Below, one piece after another: positions 21,401 through 29,951 of a stretch of 64,000 nucleotides of DNA (position 1 is the stretch's first letter; each line of letters starts with the position of its first letter). The stretch comes from Pycnococcus provasolii. Taxonomy: Eukaryota > Chlorophyta > Pseudoscourfieldiophyceae > Pseudoscourfieldiales > Pycnococcaceae. Under the pieces are notes generated by a model, which did not search any database, was not told where the DNA came from, and saw only the letters and a list, made by a program, of their open reading frames with translations. Location: positions 248,001-312,000 of the forward strand of contig OW568890.1 of assembly GCA_938743325.2 (NCBI GenBank), given 5' to 3'. The translations under genes and the position numbers were made by a program.

Positions 21401-21995
21401 CTCGCAAGCCTATGCAATTTTCCTCAATCCGGAGCACATGGTGCCGCATGGCGGAGAAAAACAAGCAGCACCAGGCTCAAAGGGGAGAAATGCTGTCGCT
21501 CCGATGCCGGCCTCCGACAATGCATGGAATGGAGGGCCGAGTGACTCAGATGCCGCGACGGAGGCGACTCATCTTGTTGGCGTACACATCGCCGCGCCGG
21601 TGGTGAAGGTTTTGCACATGCTTGACACCCGCGTACGCGACAACATTCTGCCAAGCACGTTCTGCCGTTGGACGAATGGCGTTCTGCAGATGGCCGAGGC
21701 GATGCTTGCTGCCAAGCGAGGGTCAAAGCAACGGCAGCCCCCTGGCCGTGTCGCGAATATGATACGCACAGACTGCACTCATCTCTATAACATTGCAATG
21801 AATGCGTACGTGGCTGGCGAGGAGCGCCGGCGCTTTTACCTTGTGGAGGACGTCATGCGACGAATGAATGCGGTGGCTGACATCCTCGATCTTTCGAGCG
21901 GCTCAAGTCTTCCAAAGTCTGCGGATATCCTGCCCGACGCTTCTCATTGGGTTGCAGCGCGCGACGGGATGAAAACACCGAGGAACCAGGCTTGA
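18468..21995 (+). CDS. Large hypothetical protein, 1175 aa
   Basis: A single open frame with normal coding composition. The N-terminus is charged and probably helical (about residues 10-50, rich in Gln, Glu and Lys). There is one Pro-rich insert (PPPPVPPPPP, about residues 264-275) with a disordered Ser/Thr/Pro surrounding. The rest is mixed alpha-helical without a motif I recognise. No signal peptide or membrane segment is seen. Candidate roles such as a cytoskeletal or ciliary component would be guesswork. The start ATG lies 66 nt after a (TG)n microsatellite, and no other in-frame start is nearby. The next gene on the right converges, but 950 bp away and after a gene fragment. Confidence 0.75.
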   Translation: MRSIKSTHKTKSFNSQRENQELSKEALAEVNAQIKSDKEEAARKEKANLRPKISLKQLGVLASLQSNQRDKGDVPQLMQYDERRGLFTLTYQGVICDVCVHEALRLSTFEAFTRLRYAASEKPIDLLHGEDAAPMWRLTASARRLSVQLQNSMCNGLGLEAWEEVRDVCRTALVIRSLKVDEKMFHSLYEVCTALETRADNWLALFKSRTSHRLDYLREGISGIVRERATKGVFETTPTFRDGASSVKDGDDTTSSEAAGSVAPPPPVPPPPPTAQLGGTSNGIQRRQTPMPTNLPPISSPPRAPPTLATSQSAKHAHLDDVLDKGVAKLGTVLVKLLHTVADKMEESHVLFDRAFDPYYPQPIPTDESPEDGFQRPWVDDEGVAMEHIHMLYMRLVMQFEMTRDYVLRVFTSAGISMAAVAVPDIERASRNYSVPSFRNKHIQFNRLETKKSLKRTLSDDQIASRVNTFDELRSHSQPSFANAFLITECATTAQLMEQYALRRAFAVANMLRTNPRELTAKGMRMLRSCLFEYDILDISFGEGGDAVASTRSVRTVLREYCYRVFLFALGSALTNGLRRDDIITPTKWSQEHTVLDGSHSAQLFQASIGGHISHDNDGSLSSKIPSYLRKDRPPESMCFLVGINDNFHILPVGNETVPARLQQPKSTLDMAGIVPPSSKGMSSLELIKQRFHVRSRMTGSRNLPCLAPLQARSNKPRPWIERAHAWVSHALFKMHEAKRIESFHAMCAPAEELTNLRDSVLGNFGSSIGGPPLSIAALVQYRKKHSIGQLRLGFITSFSLRRLVDVYRDMHTNGQLGATSAINGMAMRILHEYAAATGYKTNVFPESFTIEQLLSLYSDGLNVMDAATALISATDRPAVRLAKKNQVAHMTDADLDESAESGSMNDIMKNFQQAMQDIDPDAGDSLIGDDAGLDDKTISAATNKGKLAYNALMFLSLQEKLSLQLGLVMEKVIQELSSQAYAIFLNPEHMVPHGGEKQAAPGSKGRNAVAPMPASDNAWNGGPSDSDAATEATHLVGVHIAAPVVKVLHMLDTRVRDNILPSTFCRWTNGVLQMAEAMLAAKRGSKQRQPPGRVANMIRTDCTHLYNIAMNAYVAGEERRRFYLVEDVMRRMNAVADILDLSSGSSLPKSADILPDASHWVAARDGMKTPRNQA

Positions 21996-22384
21996 GGAGT
22001 GCTACATATGTACATCGAGAACTCTGCCTGCGTCGAGAACTATTACAGTACAGTATTGTCTTGTACCACCCCCTAATAAGCTTACATACCCCCATTTTCT
22101 TTTTGGAAAAGAAAAGAAACCCGTGTTATTGTACTCGATTTACCCCTTTTACATATGTTTACCTATATACGTACAGAGGTGGAATGAAGTTGATTTCCCT
22201 CCCCTAAAGGTAAAGGTATGGGAACAGGGATATACAACTTTGTGATAATGATAACCGGTGAGAATTACTCGTAAAAAGTAGTGATCTTTGGTTAACATTG
22301 GTCGAACTGGGTATAAAACTATATAACTACTGTACCCTAGAGCTAACTCTACTGTAAAACGTTTTCGAGCCCAACGCTCGAGCA
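21996..22384. other. AT-rich intergenic tract
   Basis: About 390 bases with no gene seen. It is AT-rich compared with neighbouring coding DNA and probably includes the 3' UTR of the 1175-aa gene. Confidence 0.5.
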
Positions 22385-22652
22385 CTATTACCCGACGGCG
22401 CCGACGCGCGAGGTGGCTGTGTCCGCGCTGGGCGCGTCAATCGAGGCGGCCAAGGTGGCCGAGGCGCTGGGCACCGAGCACCTGGTGGTGATCACCGGGC
22501 TCACGGACGGCTCGGAGCTGCCGGAAGTGACGGGGCTGGACAGCAAGGCGCAGGAGGCCAAGCTGGACACCCTGCGCGACTGCGAGGCGATGGACTGCAC
22601 GCCCCCGCGAACTGCCGATTTCCCGCATCCGGGGCCCTGCCGCCGCCCGTGA
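22385..22652 (+). pseudogene. GC-rich 3'-terminal gene fragment
   Basis: A sharply bounded GC-rich island sits in AT-rich DNA. It reads in one frame as VAVSALGASIEAAKVAEALG, then TEHLVVITGLTDGSELPEV, then TGLDSKAQEAKLDTLRDCEA, with a stop at 22650-22652. Codon usage (G/C at third positions) is like genes in the window. It has no convincing start codon or promoter of its own. A copy of the dispersed 3' element starts about 50 nt after the stop, as it does behind intact genes. The simplest reading is the duplicated 3' end of some gene, including part of its 3' UTR. The alternative is the last exon of a gene whose other exons I cannot see. Confidence 0.5.
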
Positions 22653-22697
22653 GGCCCGCACGAGGAGCACGCCAAACGACCGCTGCGAATACGCGCG

Positions 22698-22772
22698 AGC
22701 TGAGATCCCTCATTCAGTAACGAAGTGTACTTTACTCTATCCAGCGGTTGTCCATTCACACCATGCGATGAT
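22698..22772 (+). repeat. Dispersed 3'-flank element, copy C
   Basis: It reads GATCCCTCATTCAGTAACG, then AAGTGTACTTTACTC, a CAGCGGTTGTCC segment and ATTCACACCATGCGATG. It aligns with copy B over about 65 nt and lies in sense orientation about 50 nt after the stop of the GC-rich gene fragment. Confidence 0.75.
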
Positions 22773-22946
22773 CAACAACCCCATCTGTCCTTCAAATAAT
22801 TTGTAGATTATGATTTCAATGATTTTGGGAACTATAGATGTGTCGTTCAAATTTTGTAACAAGATTTCTGGTACCTGTTTTCGGTGCAATCTTTGGAGTT
22901 TCTTCCGCCGATGATGTCGGAGTTTACAACGAGGGTTCCCGTCCTC

Positions 22947-24554
22947 TCAACCAAAGGCTGCATATCGAACGTGAATTCTAATGTCGCCACTGCGCACACC
23001 CCTGAGCTTAAATACCCCCTTGAATTCGTCTCCTGCGGCACTGATCACATCCGTGATTGGGAACTTGTACTCACCCAGAAGACACTGCTTACGATATGCG
23101 CTGTCTTCCACCTGGATTGTCACCTCCTCTTTGATGTCATAGACGATGAGCTCAAATCGCTCGTCGAAAAGTGGCGCATGAGTCTTCTTCTTCACCTCGC
23201 CTTTGAATATGTTGCGCGGAATGGGGGGCTGGCCAGGAACGTTGCAGAATGCCCTCAATCGCGGGCTGGGCTTCATCTGGAATGACTGCTTCGTAATGAG
23301 ATTGTCGCAGCGCTCGACGTGAAGTGTCACCATCCCGCCGTAGAACTCTCCCGCTTCCGCTTCTCCTACTCGGATCGGGCGCATCATCACCTCCAACTTT
23401 ACCGTTCCCGCGCCACCCTTCGTATTTCCTCTCACTTGTTCGGTGCCGTCATCCACTTGCGTGTATCTCTTTATGCCCTTCATCACAGAGCCGGCCAGCG
23501 ACTTGTATTCCCCTTTCAACAAAACCTCGTGCGTCGTCGCCTTGTTAAACTCGATGGAGGAGAGCGGAATCGACGCGCTGCCAAGCAAACGCGCCTTGGC
23601 TCCATCATCGCTCAATTTGATCTTGAGGTGTTGTGCCTTGACGTCCTCGACGAACATGACGAAATTCTCGTTCCACACAGGGTTGAGGTTGTTGTTCTTC
23701 GTTGATGTCCGGTGCCAGCGCTTTCCTCGCACCGTCGTCTCGACGAATGGGTCCGTCTTGTCGAACGTGTCGACATTTGGAATATTGCTCGCGCTGATCA
23801 CCTTCACCTGCAGAACCGCGGTCGGCTTGTTCTCGAGGCCGCGAAGTTCCTCCTCCGAGAGATCCAAGATTGGTATCACGAGACGCTCTGGCCATGTCAT
23901 AAAGTCGAACGACAGGTTGGTGATGACGTTCATAAGTGTATCGCCAAGCCCGGGGAACTTCATGATGTCCGCTCCACCAATAGCTTTCAGCGCGGCATTC
24001 AGGCGCGGCTTCTCCACCATGGCGATGGTGATGGCTGAGAAGGTTGGCCACACGTTGCACAGTGGCTTGAGAATGATGCGCACAGTTGCCTCGAGCACAA
24101 GGTCGTCAACCGCGACGGCTAAGTTCGGCGAAACGGACGTTGCGACGTCGAGGTGCACGCTGGGAGTTCCAGCCCATCTTAAGCTGAGGTCCAGAATCAC
24201 CTCGTCCATCGGACTTTTCACGTGCTGTTATGTTGAAAATGTGGGGCGCCATTGTTTGAGTTATTGTCTTTTTGGGGTGGATCGCCGTGAACAACATGAC
24301 ATACCTTAACGCCTGTGATATGAGGCGCTACAGGGCCGAGCGTGAATGTTTTGCGCAGTGCAAGCTTATTCAGGATGGGGATGTCTTTTACGATCGACTC
24401 CAAAATCGGGTTCACGGCTGACACCACGTCCGCCGATATCGCCTTGTCGAGAAACGGCCACATGCTCCTGACGCCGTTGGACAGCCAAGCAGCCTTCTCC
24501 ACCTCTGAGCTGCGAACCCATGAGGGAACCTCAGCGAGCAGCAACCTAAGTTGT

Positions 24555-24586
<32 letters not shown>

Positions 24587-24938
24587 TTGGGGGGGGGGGG
24601 GGGGGGAAGAACGCACGTTTACAAAATCAAATAAAAAAAAAGTATATTGTGAGTGCCATGTTTTTTTGTTTTTTCTCAATCAAGGGAAGGAATACGAGAA
24701 GAAGAGGCTCGCGAGGCAACGAAACGAAACCAAACGAAACGAAAAACAACACGTACTTGAGTTCCTCCGGTGTCGCGTTGGATAGTTTTTCAATCGCTTT
24801 TATGCGCACAGTTTTCTCACGGTATTGCTTAAAAGCGTGTAAGGCGGCCAGGTATCCTAACATGCCACCTGTGACAAAGACAAAAACCACGAACTGCAAC
24901 GAGGCTAAAAGGCCGAGCTGGATCTCGAAGACGGCCAT
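22947..24938 (-). CDS. Synaptotagmin/E-Syt-like protein: membrane anchor, SMP domain, two C2 domains
   Basis: Three exons join in frame: 24757-24938, 24305-24545 and 22947-24224, with GT-AG introns (donors GTACGT and GTATGT; the first intron has a long poly-G/poly-T tract). The product is about 566 aa. A hydrophobic N-terminus (FVVFVFVTGGMLGYLAAL) anchors the protein. The SMP lipid-binding domain begins around PSWVRSSEVEKAAWLSNGVR and runs to PILDLSEEE. The first C2 domain (LQVKVISASNIPNVDTFDKT, then DPFVETTVRGKRW and NPVWNENFVMFV) keeps Asp residues of a calcium site. The second C2 (VTLHVERCDNL) is more divergent. Plant synaptotagmins, tricalbins and extended synaptotagmins of this layout tether ER to plasma membrane and move lipids between them. 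That role is inferred from architecture. Confidence 0.9.
24546..24756 (-). other. Intron 1 of the synaptotagmin-like gene with homopolymer tract
   Basis: A 211-nt GT-AG intron (GTACGT...TTAG). Near its 3' side on the minus strand it contains a run of about 18 C, then AAAACAAAACAAAAC repeats (plus strand 24556-24606). The junction AA|G restores a Lys codon and links ELK to LLLAEVPSW. Confidence 0.85.
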
Positions 24939-25745
24939 GGCGAATAAGAGTACTTAGGGACTTAGTTCGGGAAAGCGCGCAAAGCAAACACACAACAAGT
25001 TGTTGTTGGGAGACTAAGAAGTACTGAGAAATCAGCCTCGCGTGTGTGGAAAACCGATTCCGTAGTCGTAAAGGTTTACGATAGGGAAGGCTTGTAGGAA
25101 CACTGGCACCTACAAGGGGCGAGAACCATGGGCGCACAGGCACAGGCAGACAGGTGACTTGCTTGGAGTGGTAAAACTTTAATGGGATGCTGTTGGCTGT
25201 GCTAAAATCAATCAACTACCCTAGGTGCGAGGATCAGCTGCAGGTCGTCTTACACATGGTCCTGTTCGTTCTTTGGACTTTCCCATGCACATATGTAAAC
25301 TATCGTAGCACAGCGTGATACTGTACTGTACACTGATCCAGCCGATCGAGGGCATTCGACGCCTCTTGAACATGACTCCCGACAGCCCGAGGAAGGTCCC
25401 GACTCCCGAGGAGGAAATATCCAGGGAAGGGCTTCCTCCATAGTTAAGAACTACTTTTTAAGCTAATAAGCCCCTCAGTGCCTTGCTTGACTTGCAGACC
25501 TTGCTTGCAGTCGACTGTCGAGGAGAGGAAACCCCGAGCCCGAGGGTAACCCCGAGGGTAACCCCGAGGACCCGGGACCCGGGGTGCGATCCAACGTTGC
25601 CGTGCATTGCCCGATAACGTTGCCCGTGCTTGTGGTTGTCCAAGCAAGGGGAGATGATATTATTTCCCCTTGGTCCAAGGGTCTCTTGTAGATCATAGTA
25701 CTTATCTTCCCACAACTACAGGTGTAGTGCTCTACCCGTATCAGC
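24939..25745. other. Divergent promoter region, no gene seen
   Basis: This 0.8-kb region separates two opposite starts. The only structure is a short GC-rich repeat of CCCGAGGGTAAC units at about 25535-25575. No CCCTAA array is present and no coding frame is convincing. Confidence 0.5.
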
Positions 25746-26702
25746 ATGTTCCAAATGTCCACGAAGGTCTCAAGCAAGACATCTCCTTCTTCGAAGGTCT
25801 CTTCCTCGGGGAAGGCGCGTCAAGCCTCGGCAAAGTCTCGGCAAAACACGAAGAAGGGAAGATCGGGTTTCGTCCCTCTCGCGGCGGCGGCATCAGCGTG
25901 CGTGGGAATCACCGCCGCAGCTCTGTGGAAGAAGTCGAAGCAAGCATCGCGGTCTGCTTCGACCTCGACCTCGGCAGCAGCGTCACGTAAAAGTGTTGTA
26001 GCAGCAGCAGCGTCGGAGTCGGATCGTACGATTCTCATTCTTTTTGGACCGCCGGGTGCGGGTAAGGGATCGCAGGCGCCGAGGATCGTTGAGACGCTTG
26101 ACATACCGCAGCTGTCGACGGGTGACATGTTGCGCGCGGCGGTCGCGGCTGGAACGGAGGTGGGAAAGCAGGCCAAGGCTGTCATGGACAGCGGGGGCCT
26201 CGTCAGCGACGAGATCGTCGTCGGCATCATCAAGGACCGCATCCTCGAGAGCGACTGCTCGAAGGGGTTCATCCTCGACGGGTTCCCGCGAACCGTGGAG
26301 CAGGCGAATAAGCTCGATGACATGCTCTCGGCGTCGGGGGAGAAGGTGTCGTCCGTCGTCGAGCTCTCCGTGCCTGACGAAGTTCTTGAGGAGCGCATCT
26401 GCGGACGCTGGATCCACAAGAGCAGTGGGCGCAGCTACCACGTTTCGTTCGCGCCGCCGAAAAGCCTGCCGTCTGGTGCCAAGCCGGACGAGTCCAACAT
26501 GCTCGACGACGAGACGGGGGAGCCGCTTATGCAGCGCGGCGACGATACCGCGGAGGCGCTCAAGAGTCGCTTGGACGCATATCACAAGCAGACGGTTCCT
26601 ATCCTCACGCACTACGAGCCAACGGGCGTCGTGTCATCCGTTGACGCGAATCAGTCACAAGAGGAGGTGTGGACTGGCATCAAGACGGCGCTTGGCGCGT
26701 AA
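25746..26702 (+). CDS. Adenylate kinase, organelle-type (long LID form)
   Basis: The enzyme interconverts ATP + AMP and 2 ADP. Walker A GPPGAGKG (residues about 101-108) is followed by [11 protein letters not shown] (AMP site), [14 protein letters not shown], and a long LID reading [20 protein letters not shown]. The LID has no Cys, so it is a non-zinc form. The core is about 220 aa, the usual long-type length. About 90 extra N-terminal residues are Ser/Lys-rich and contain a hydrophobic stretch ([19 protein letters not shown]), suggesting a plastid or mitochondrial presequence, possibly a membrane anchor. The DGFPRT and STGDMLR signatures make the family call firm; location is inference. It converges on the DnaJ-like gene with 96 bp between stops. 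Confidence 0.93.
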   Translation: MFQMSTKVSSKTSPSSKVSSSGKARQASAKSRQNTKKGRSGFVPLAAAASACVGITAAALWKKSKQASRSASTSTSAAASRKSVVAAAASESDRTILILFGPPGAGKGSQAPRIVETLDIPQLSTGDMLRAAVAAGTEVGKQAKAVMDSGGLVSDEIVVGIIKDRILESDCSKGFILDGFPRTVEQANKLDDMLSASGEKVSSVVELSVPDEVLEERICGRWIHKSSGRSYHVSFAPPKSLPSGAKPDESNMLDDETGEPLMQRGDDTAEALKSRLDAYHKQTVPILTHYEPTGVVSSVDANQSQEEVWTGIKTALGA

Positions 26703-26798
26703 GCACATACTCTTGGGTTGGTGAATTAAAAAGGGGAAACTCACAAAATTGATTAGGTAAGAGGTATTTACACCGACGAGAGATTTTTCATTCACCTT

Positions 26799-27617
26799 TC
26801 AGTCGCACGCGCGCAGAACGAATACGTGGTCGCCTCTTGCCGTGGATGAGCTCACACTCTTGTCGGAGATCGCGCCCTTGCCACGCACACGCAGAGCTGC
26901 TCCGTCCTTCGTCTCTGACGGAACCTTCAGCGTGCCTTTCGTGCCGTCGACGAGCGTCACGGGAAGCGCGTCTGTGCCAGACGCAAGCACGGTGGATGGG
27001 AGCGAAACAGATGTAAACAAATTGCCTTCGGCGTCGCGTGTCGTCTCCGTTGGCTCGTCTTGATATAGTACACATAGGGTGACGAGAAGGTCTCCGTCGT
27101 TTGCCGGCGAAGGCACACCGGAGTCGCCTTGTCCCTTGAGACGGAGCATTTGATTGTGCCGTACTCCCCCGTCTGGTATTGTGACGGTGACAGCCTTCTC
27201 CTCAGCGGCGATGCCCGTGCCATCGCACGCCGGACACTTGATGACAGTTCTTGGCAGCCGACCTTCTCCTTTGCACTTCGCACACTTCACTTTTCTCTCG
27301 AAGGAGACGTCGACGCTCGCGTTGCCAAGGATACCATCGACGAATCCTACTGTTGCATTAGCACGCACGTCCGAACCACGCCGAGGCTCTTCTTCGCCAT
27401 CTTGTTTTTTCCGTCCAAACCAGCCACCACCCGCCGCTTTGATTTCTTTCGCGAAGTCGAATCCTTCGTCAAGGGGTGACTTGCGTTTGACGTTGTTGTC
27501 GTCGCCGCGAAACACAAAGCAAGGGCCAACTGCTTGACGAGGACGTGAACTGCTTCTGAGTCCACCACCATAATGACGCGACGCGGAGTGGATTGGACGA
27601 CGGTGACAAACGGACAT
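26799..27617 (-). CDS. DnaJ-like (Hsp40) C-terminal protein lacking a J domain
   Basis: The 272-aa product holds the substrate-binding half of a type I Hsp40. It has a CTD-I strand (NASVDVSFERKVKC), a shortened zinc finger with two of the normal four CxxCxGxG motifs (CAKCKGEG and CPACDGTG, residues about 112-138), VTVTIPDGGVRHNQMLRLKG, then CTD-II (LPVTLVDGTKGTLKVPSETK, LRVRGKG). The first 45 residues (MSVCHRRPIHSASRHYGGG, then LRSSSRPRQ) look like an organelle presequence, directly followed by the CTD. No HPD-containing J domain is found in this frame or in the 500 bases upstream. Normal Hsp40s recruit and stimulate Hsp70 through the J domain, so this protein probably binds clients without doing so, or works with a separate J protein. 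Confidence 0.85.
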   Translation of the reverse strand: MSVCHRRPIHSASRHYGGGLRSSSRPRQAVGPCFVFRGDDNNVKRKSPLDEGFDFAKEIKAAGGGWFGRKKQDGEEEPRRGSDVRANATVGFVDGILGNASVDVSFERKVKCAKCKGEGRLPRTVIKCPACDGTGIAAEEKAVTVTIPDGGVRHNQMLRLKGQGDSGVPSPANDGDLLVTLCVLYQDEPTETTRDAEGNLFTSVSLPSTVLASGTDALPVTLVDGTKGTLKVPSETKDGAALRVRGKGAISDKSVSSSTARGDHVFVLRACD

Positions 27618-28520
27618 GTTTGTTGTTTTTTGTGTTTTTGTGATGGCGCGATGCGAAAGGGTCCGACGAGCCCTCTAACCCTAACCCTGGGCTGGGTACC
27701 CATGAGTACGGGTACTGGGTTCCCGGCTTGCCCGACCGATCCCACCGACCGTTGTTGCTCGTTTGTTGCTGTCTTGTTTCCTGTTCCGATGCCTCTTCTT
27801 GACGACTTGCCCAGGGACGTTTTGCTAGGACCATCTGAACTGTTCCACACGGCCACACCGACGTGGACGGTGGATGTGCCCGTGATTTTCACCAGGGAGC
27901 TGGACTCGTGAGTTTGCGTTAGAACGAGAGGCCTTCCGACGTCGAGAGAGCGGTGCGAGCGGATTGATTTTTTTGGGTTCGCAGCAAGATCCCCCCGCAG
28001 CAAGATCATCATCCCCCTCTCTCTCCCCAACCTTGTGTTGACGACCAAAGAAGGCACGGAGGCGGGAGGCCAAGGGAATTCTTTCTTACCCCTTGACCAA
28101 CAAGGACAACGAAGAACAACAAGAACACAACCACGACGACGAACCGCACAACACTAATAAAGACACCACTTGAGTGCTCTTGAGGTGGGAGGCCTGCCCC
28201 ACCTAAACCTTTACCTCAACCTGCCCGCGGGGGGGAACAACAGCTCGAGAGATGGGGAACTCGGCACGTGGGCCGGGGCCCGGGGGGATAGATTTGTTGC
28301 TCAGGGTTGGATCCCCCACCCTGCACCGGGGTTCCTTCGGTTGACGGCTTTGAGGGAGAGGACCACCCAAGGCTTCTCGCCGAGATTCTCTTCCCCCCCG
28401 GCTGCCCGGTGCTCGGGCAATTCACGGGGCCGGAGAGCTGTGGTCCACGGCGACTTCTTCCCGGGGGAGCACTGTCAGCCCTTGCTTTTCCCTGCTCACT
28501 TCAGCTTCACCAGGGTACCC
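27618..28520. promoter_or_regulatory. Divergent promoter region with telomere-like motif
   Basis: This region separates the starts of the DnaJ-like and AlgH-like genes. It contains TCTAACCCTAACCCTGGG at 27674-27690 and, right after it, GGTACCCATGAGTACGGGTAC, an imperfect palindrome (27694-27715). The + frame of the AlgH-like gene stays open up to 28170, but the translation there is irregular. Confidence 0.5.
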
Positions 28521-29900
28521 ATGGCAGCCATGACGACAATTGTCGCCTCCTCCTCGTCTTTGTCGCGCTCTTGTCCGCCTTATAAGTGTGGGTCCCAGCG
28601 CGTAGGGGGTGGTCGTGGGCGTCGTCACGCAGGGACTCCAGCGATCTCACCCGCCGCTCGTTCCTCGACGCAGATTCAAAGCAGCGTACGAGCTGTGAGT
28701 CACAGCAGATATGGAGGGAAAAACAAGCACACACACCCTGCGCCTGCATTTGGACGAGCCGGGTTAGTGTGCTGCGCGACTCTTGGAGGTGCGTCAGGAG
28801 GTGCGTCAGCCTCGGAGGAGGATGACAACAACAACAATAAAAAAATAACGGAGGCCGACGTCAGCAAGCCGCCGACGTCATCAGCGGACGACCTCGTCAG
28901 CACCTCGTCAGTCAGCCCCGACGAGGAGGAGATGGTGTCGCCTGCCGTTGACGAAGTTGACAGCAGCACAAGCTGGGTCAGCGACGCCGAGGATGAGGAC
29001 GAAGAAATAACACTTCCCGAGCTAGGAGACTGGCGGGAGTTCCGAGCGCGGCTCGTCGAGCAGCAGAAGCTTGTGGGCATGCCCGCGGCGGGTGACGTCG
29101 TGCGCGACACGAGCGCAGACGACGTGCCGCCGCCGCCGCCGCTAGCTGCCGCCGTGGAGGAGCTCGAGCTTCGTGAAAGGCATAGGCAGATTATCGCGAC
29201 AGAGGCAAACCGCGACTTGATGGAATCGCAGACGCCTTGGCTGGCAAACGAGCCTGTGTGGGCGCACCCAATTGCGCGAGCCGAACGCGGGTGCCTGCTC
29301 GTCGCCGCCGCTGACCAGTTCTCCGATAAGCAGGAGTACTTCGCGCAGGCGGTCATTTTACTTCTCGATCACAGGCCGGAGGGAAGCGTGGGCGTGATTC
29401 TGAATCGTCCCACGCAGTGGGAGCTGAACGAGGTTAGCAGCGCAATCGACGAGTGCTTCGGAGAGCAGCGGCTTTACTTTGGAGGCGACGTGGGCGCCGG
29501 CACCGTGCTGGTGATTCACGGTGACGGCGACGTCGACGGCGCACGCGAGGTGACGACGGGAGTTTACCTCGGTGGCTACGACAGTGTGGTGGAACGCGTG
29601 AGTGACGGGTCGAGCAAGCCGCAGGACTATAAGTTCTTCTCGAAGTGCTGCGGCTGGGGTGCCGGTCAGCTCGACCGCGAGGTGGAAGCTGGAGTTTGGC
29701 ATCCCGTCTCCGCCGCGCGCCCCTTGCTGCTCAAGCAATGTCTTCAGCTTCCCAAGCCGCTCTGGCGCGAGGTGATGGAGCTTTGCGGTGGTGACCTTGC
29801 TGACGAGGCGAAGGATGCGTACGCGCCACGCGACGCCTTCGATAAGCAACAAAGCAACGACGACGACGACGACGACGACACTTACCCGCAGTTTCCTTGA
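28521..29900 (+). CDS. AlgH/UPF0301 (DUF179) family protein, plastid-type
   Basis: Met at 28521 (MAAMTTIVASSSSLSRS) starts a typical plastid presequence, so the open frame back to 28170 is taken as leader. After a long acidic, disordered stretch (Asn, Asp and Glu runs, about residues 100-170) comes the AlgH domain: HPIARAERGCLLVAA, then YFAQAVILLLDHRPEGSVG, VILNRPTQ, LYFGGDVGAG, GVYLGGY, and FSKCCGWGAGQLDREVEAG with W in VWHPV. The C-terminus ends with a run of Asp. Bacterial AlgH proteins are small (about 190 aa) and of uncertain biochemical role. Plants have plastid homologues, also uncharacterised. The domain call is firm and the function unknown. Confidence 0.88.
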   Translation: MAAMTTIVASSSSLSRSCPPYKCGSQRVGGGRGRRHAGTPAISPAARSSTQIQSSVRAVSHSRYGGKNKHTHPAPAFGRAGLVCCATLGGASGGASASEEDDNNNNKKITEADVSKPPTSSADDLVSTSSVSPDEEEMVSPAVDEVDSSTSWVSDAEDEDEEITLPELGDWREFRARLVEQQKLVGMPAAGDVVRDTSADDVPPPPPLAAAVEELELRERHRQIIATEANRDLMESQTPWLANEPVWAHPIARAERGCLLVAAADQFSDKQEYFAQAVILLLDHRPEGSVGVILNRPTQWELNEVSSAIDECFGEQRLYFGGDVGAGTVLVIHGDGDVDGAREVTTGVYLGGYDSVVERVSDGSSKPQDYKFFSKCCGWGAGQLDREVEAGVWHPVSAARPLLLKQCLQLPKPLWREVMELCGGDLADEAKDAYAPRDAFDKQQSNDDDDDDDTYPQFP

Positions 29901-29951
29901 TTTGTTATATGAGACAGTTTTTTTCATTCCATAATTGTTACACCTTACTCA

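Noticed and set aside
25746-26702. Tandem duplication linking the two adenylate-kinase-like genes
   Set aside because: The genes at 6.7 and 25.7 kb share only the family core, are far apart and differ in LID and extensions, so a recent duplication is not supported.
27347-28057. 236-codon minus frame overlapping the DnaJ-like gene
   Set aside because: It was considered as a source of a missing J domain; it has no HPD motif, is irregular, and passes through the telomere-like motif.
28170-28520. N-terminal extension of the AlgH-like protein
   Set aside because: The composition is irregular, and Met at 28521 gives a normal plastid presequence.
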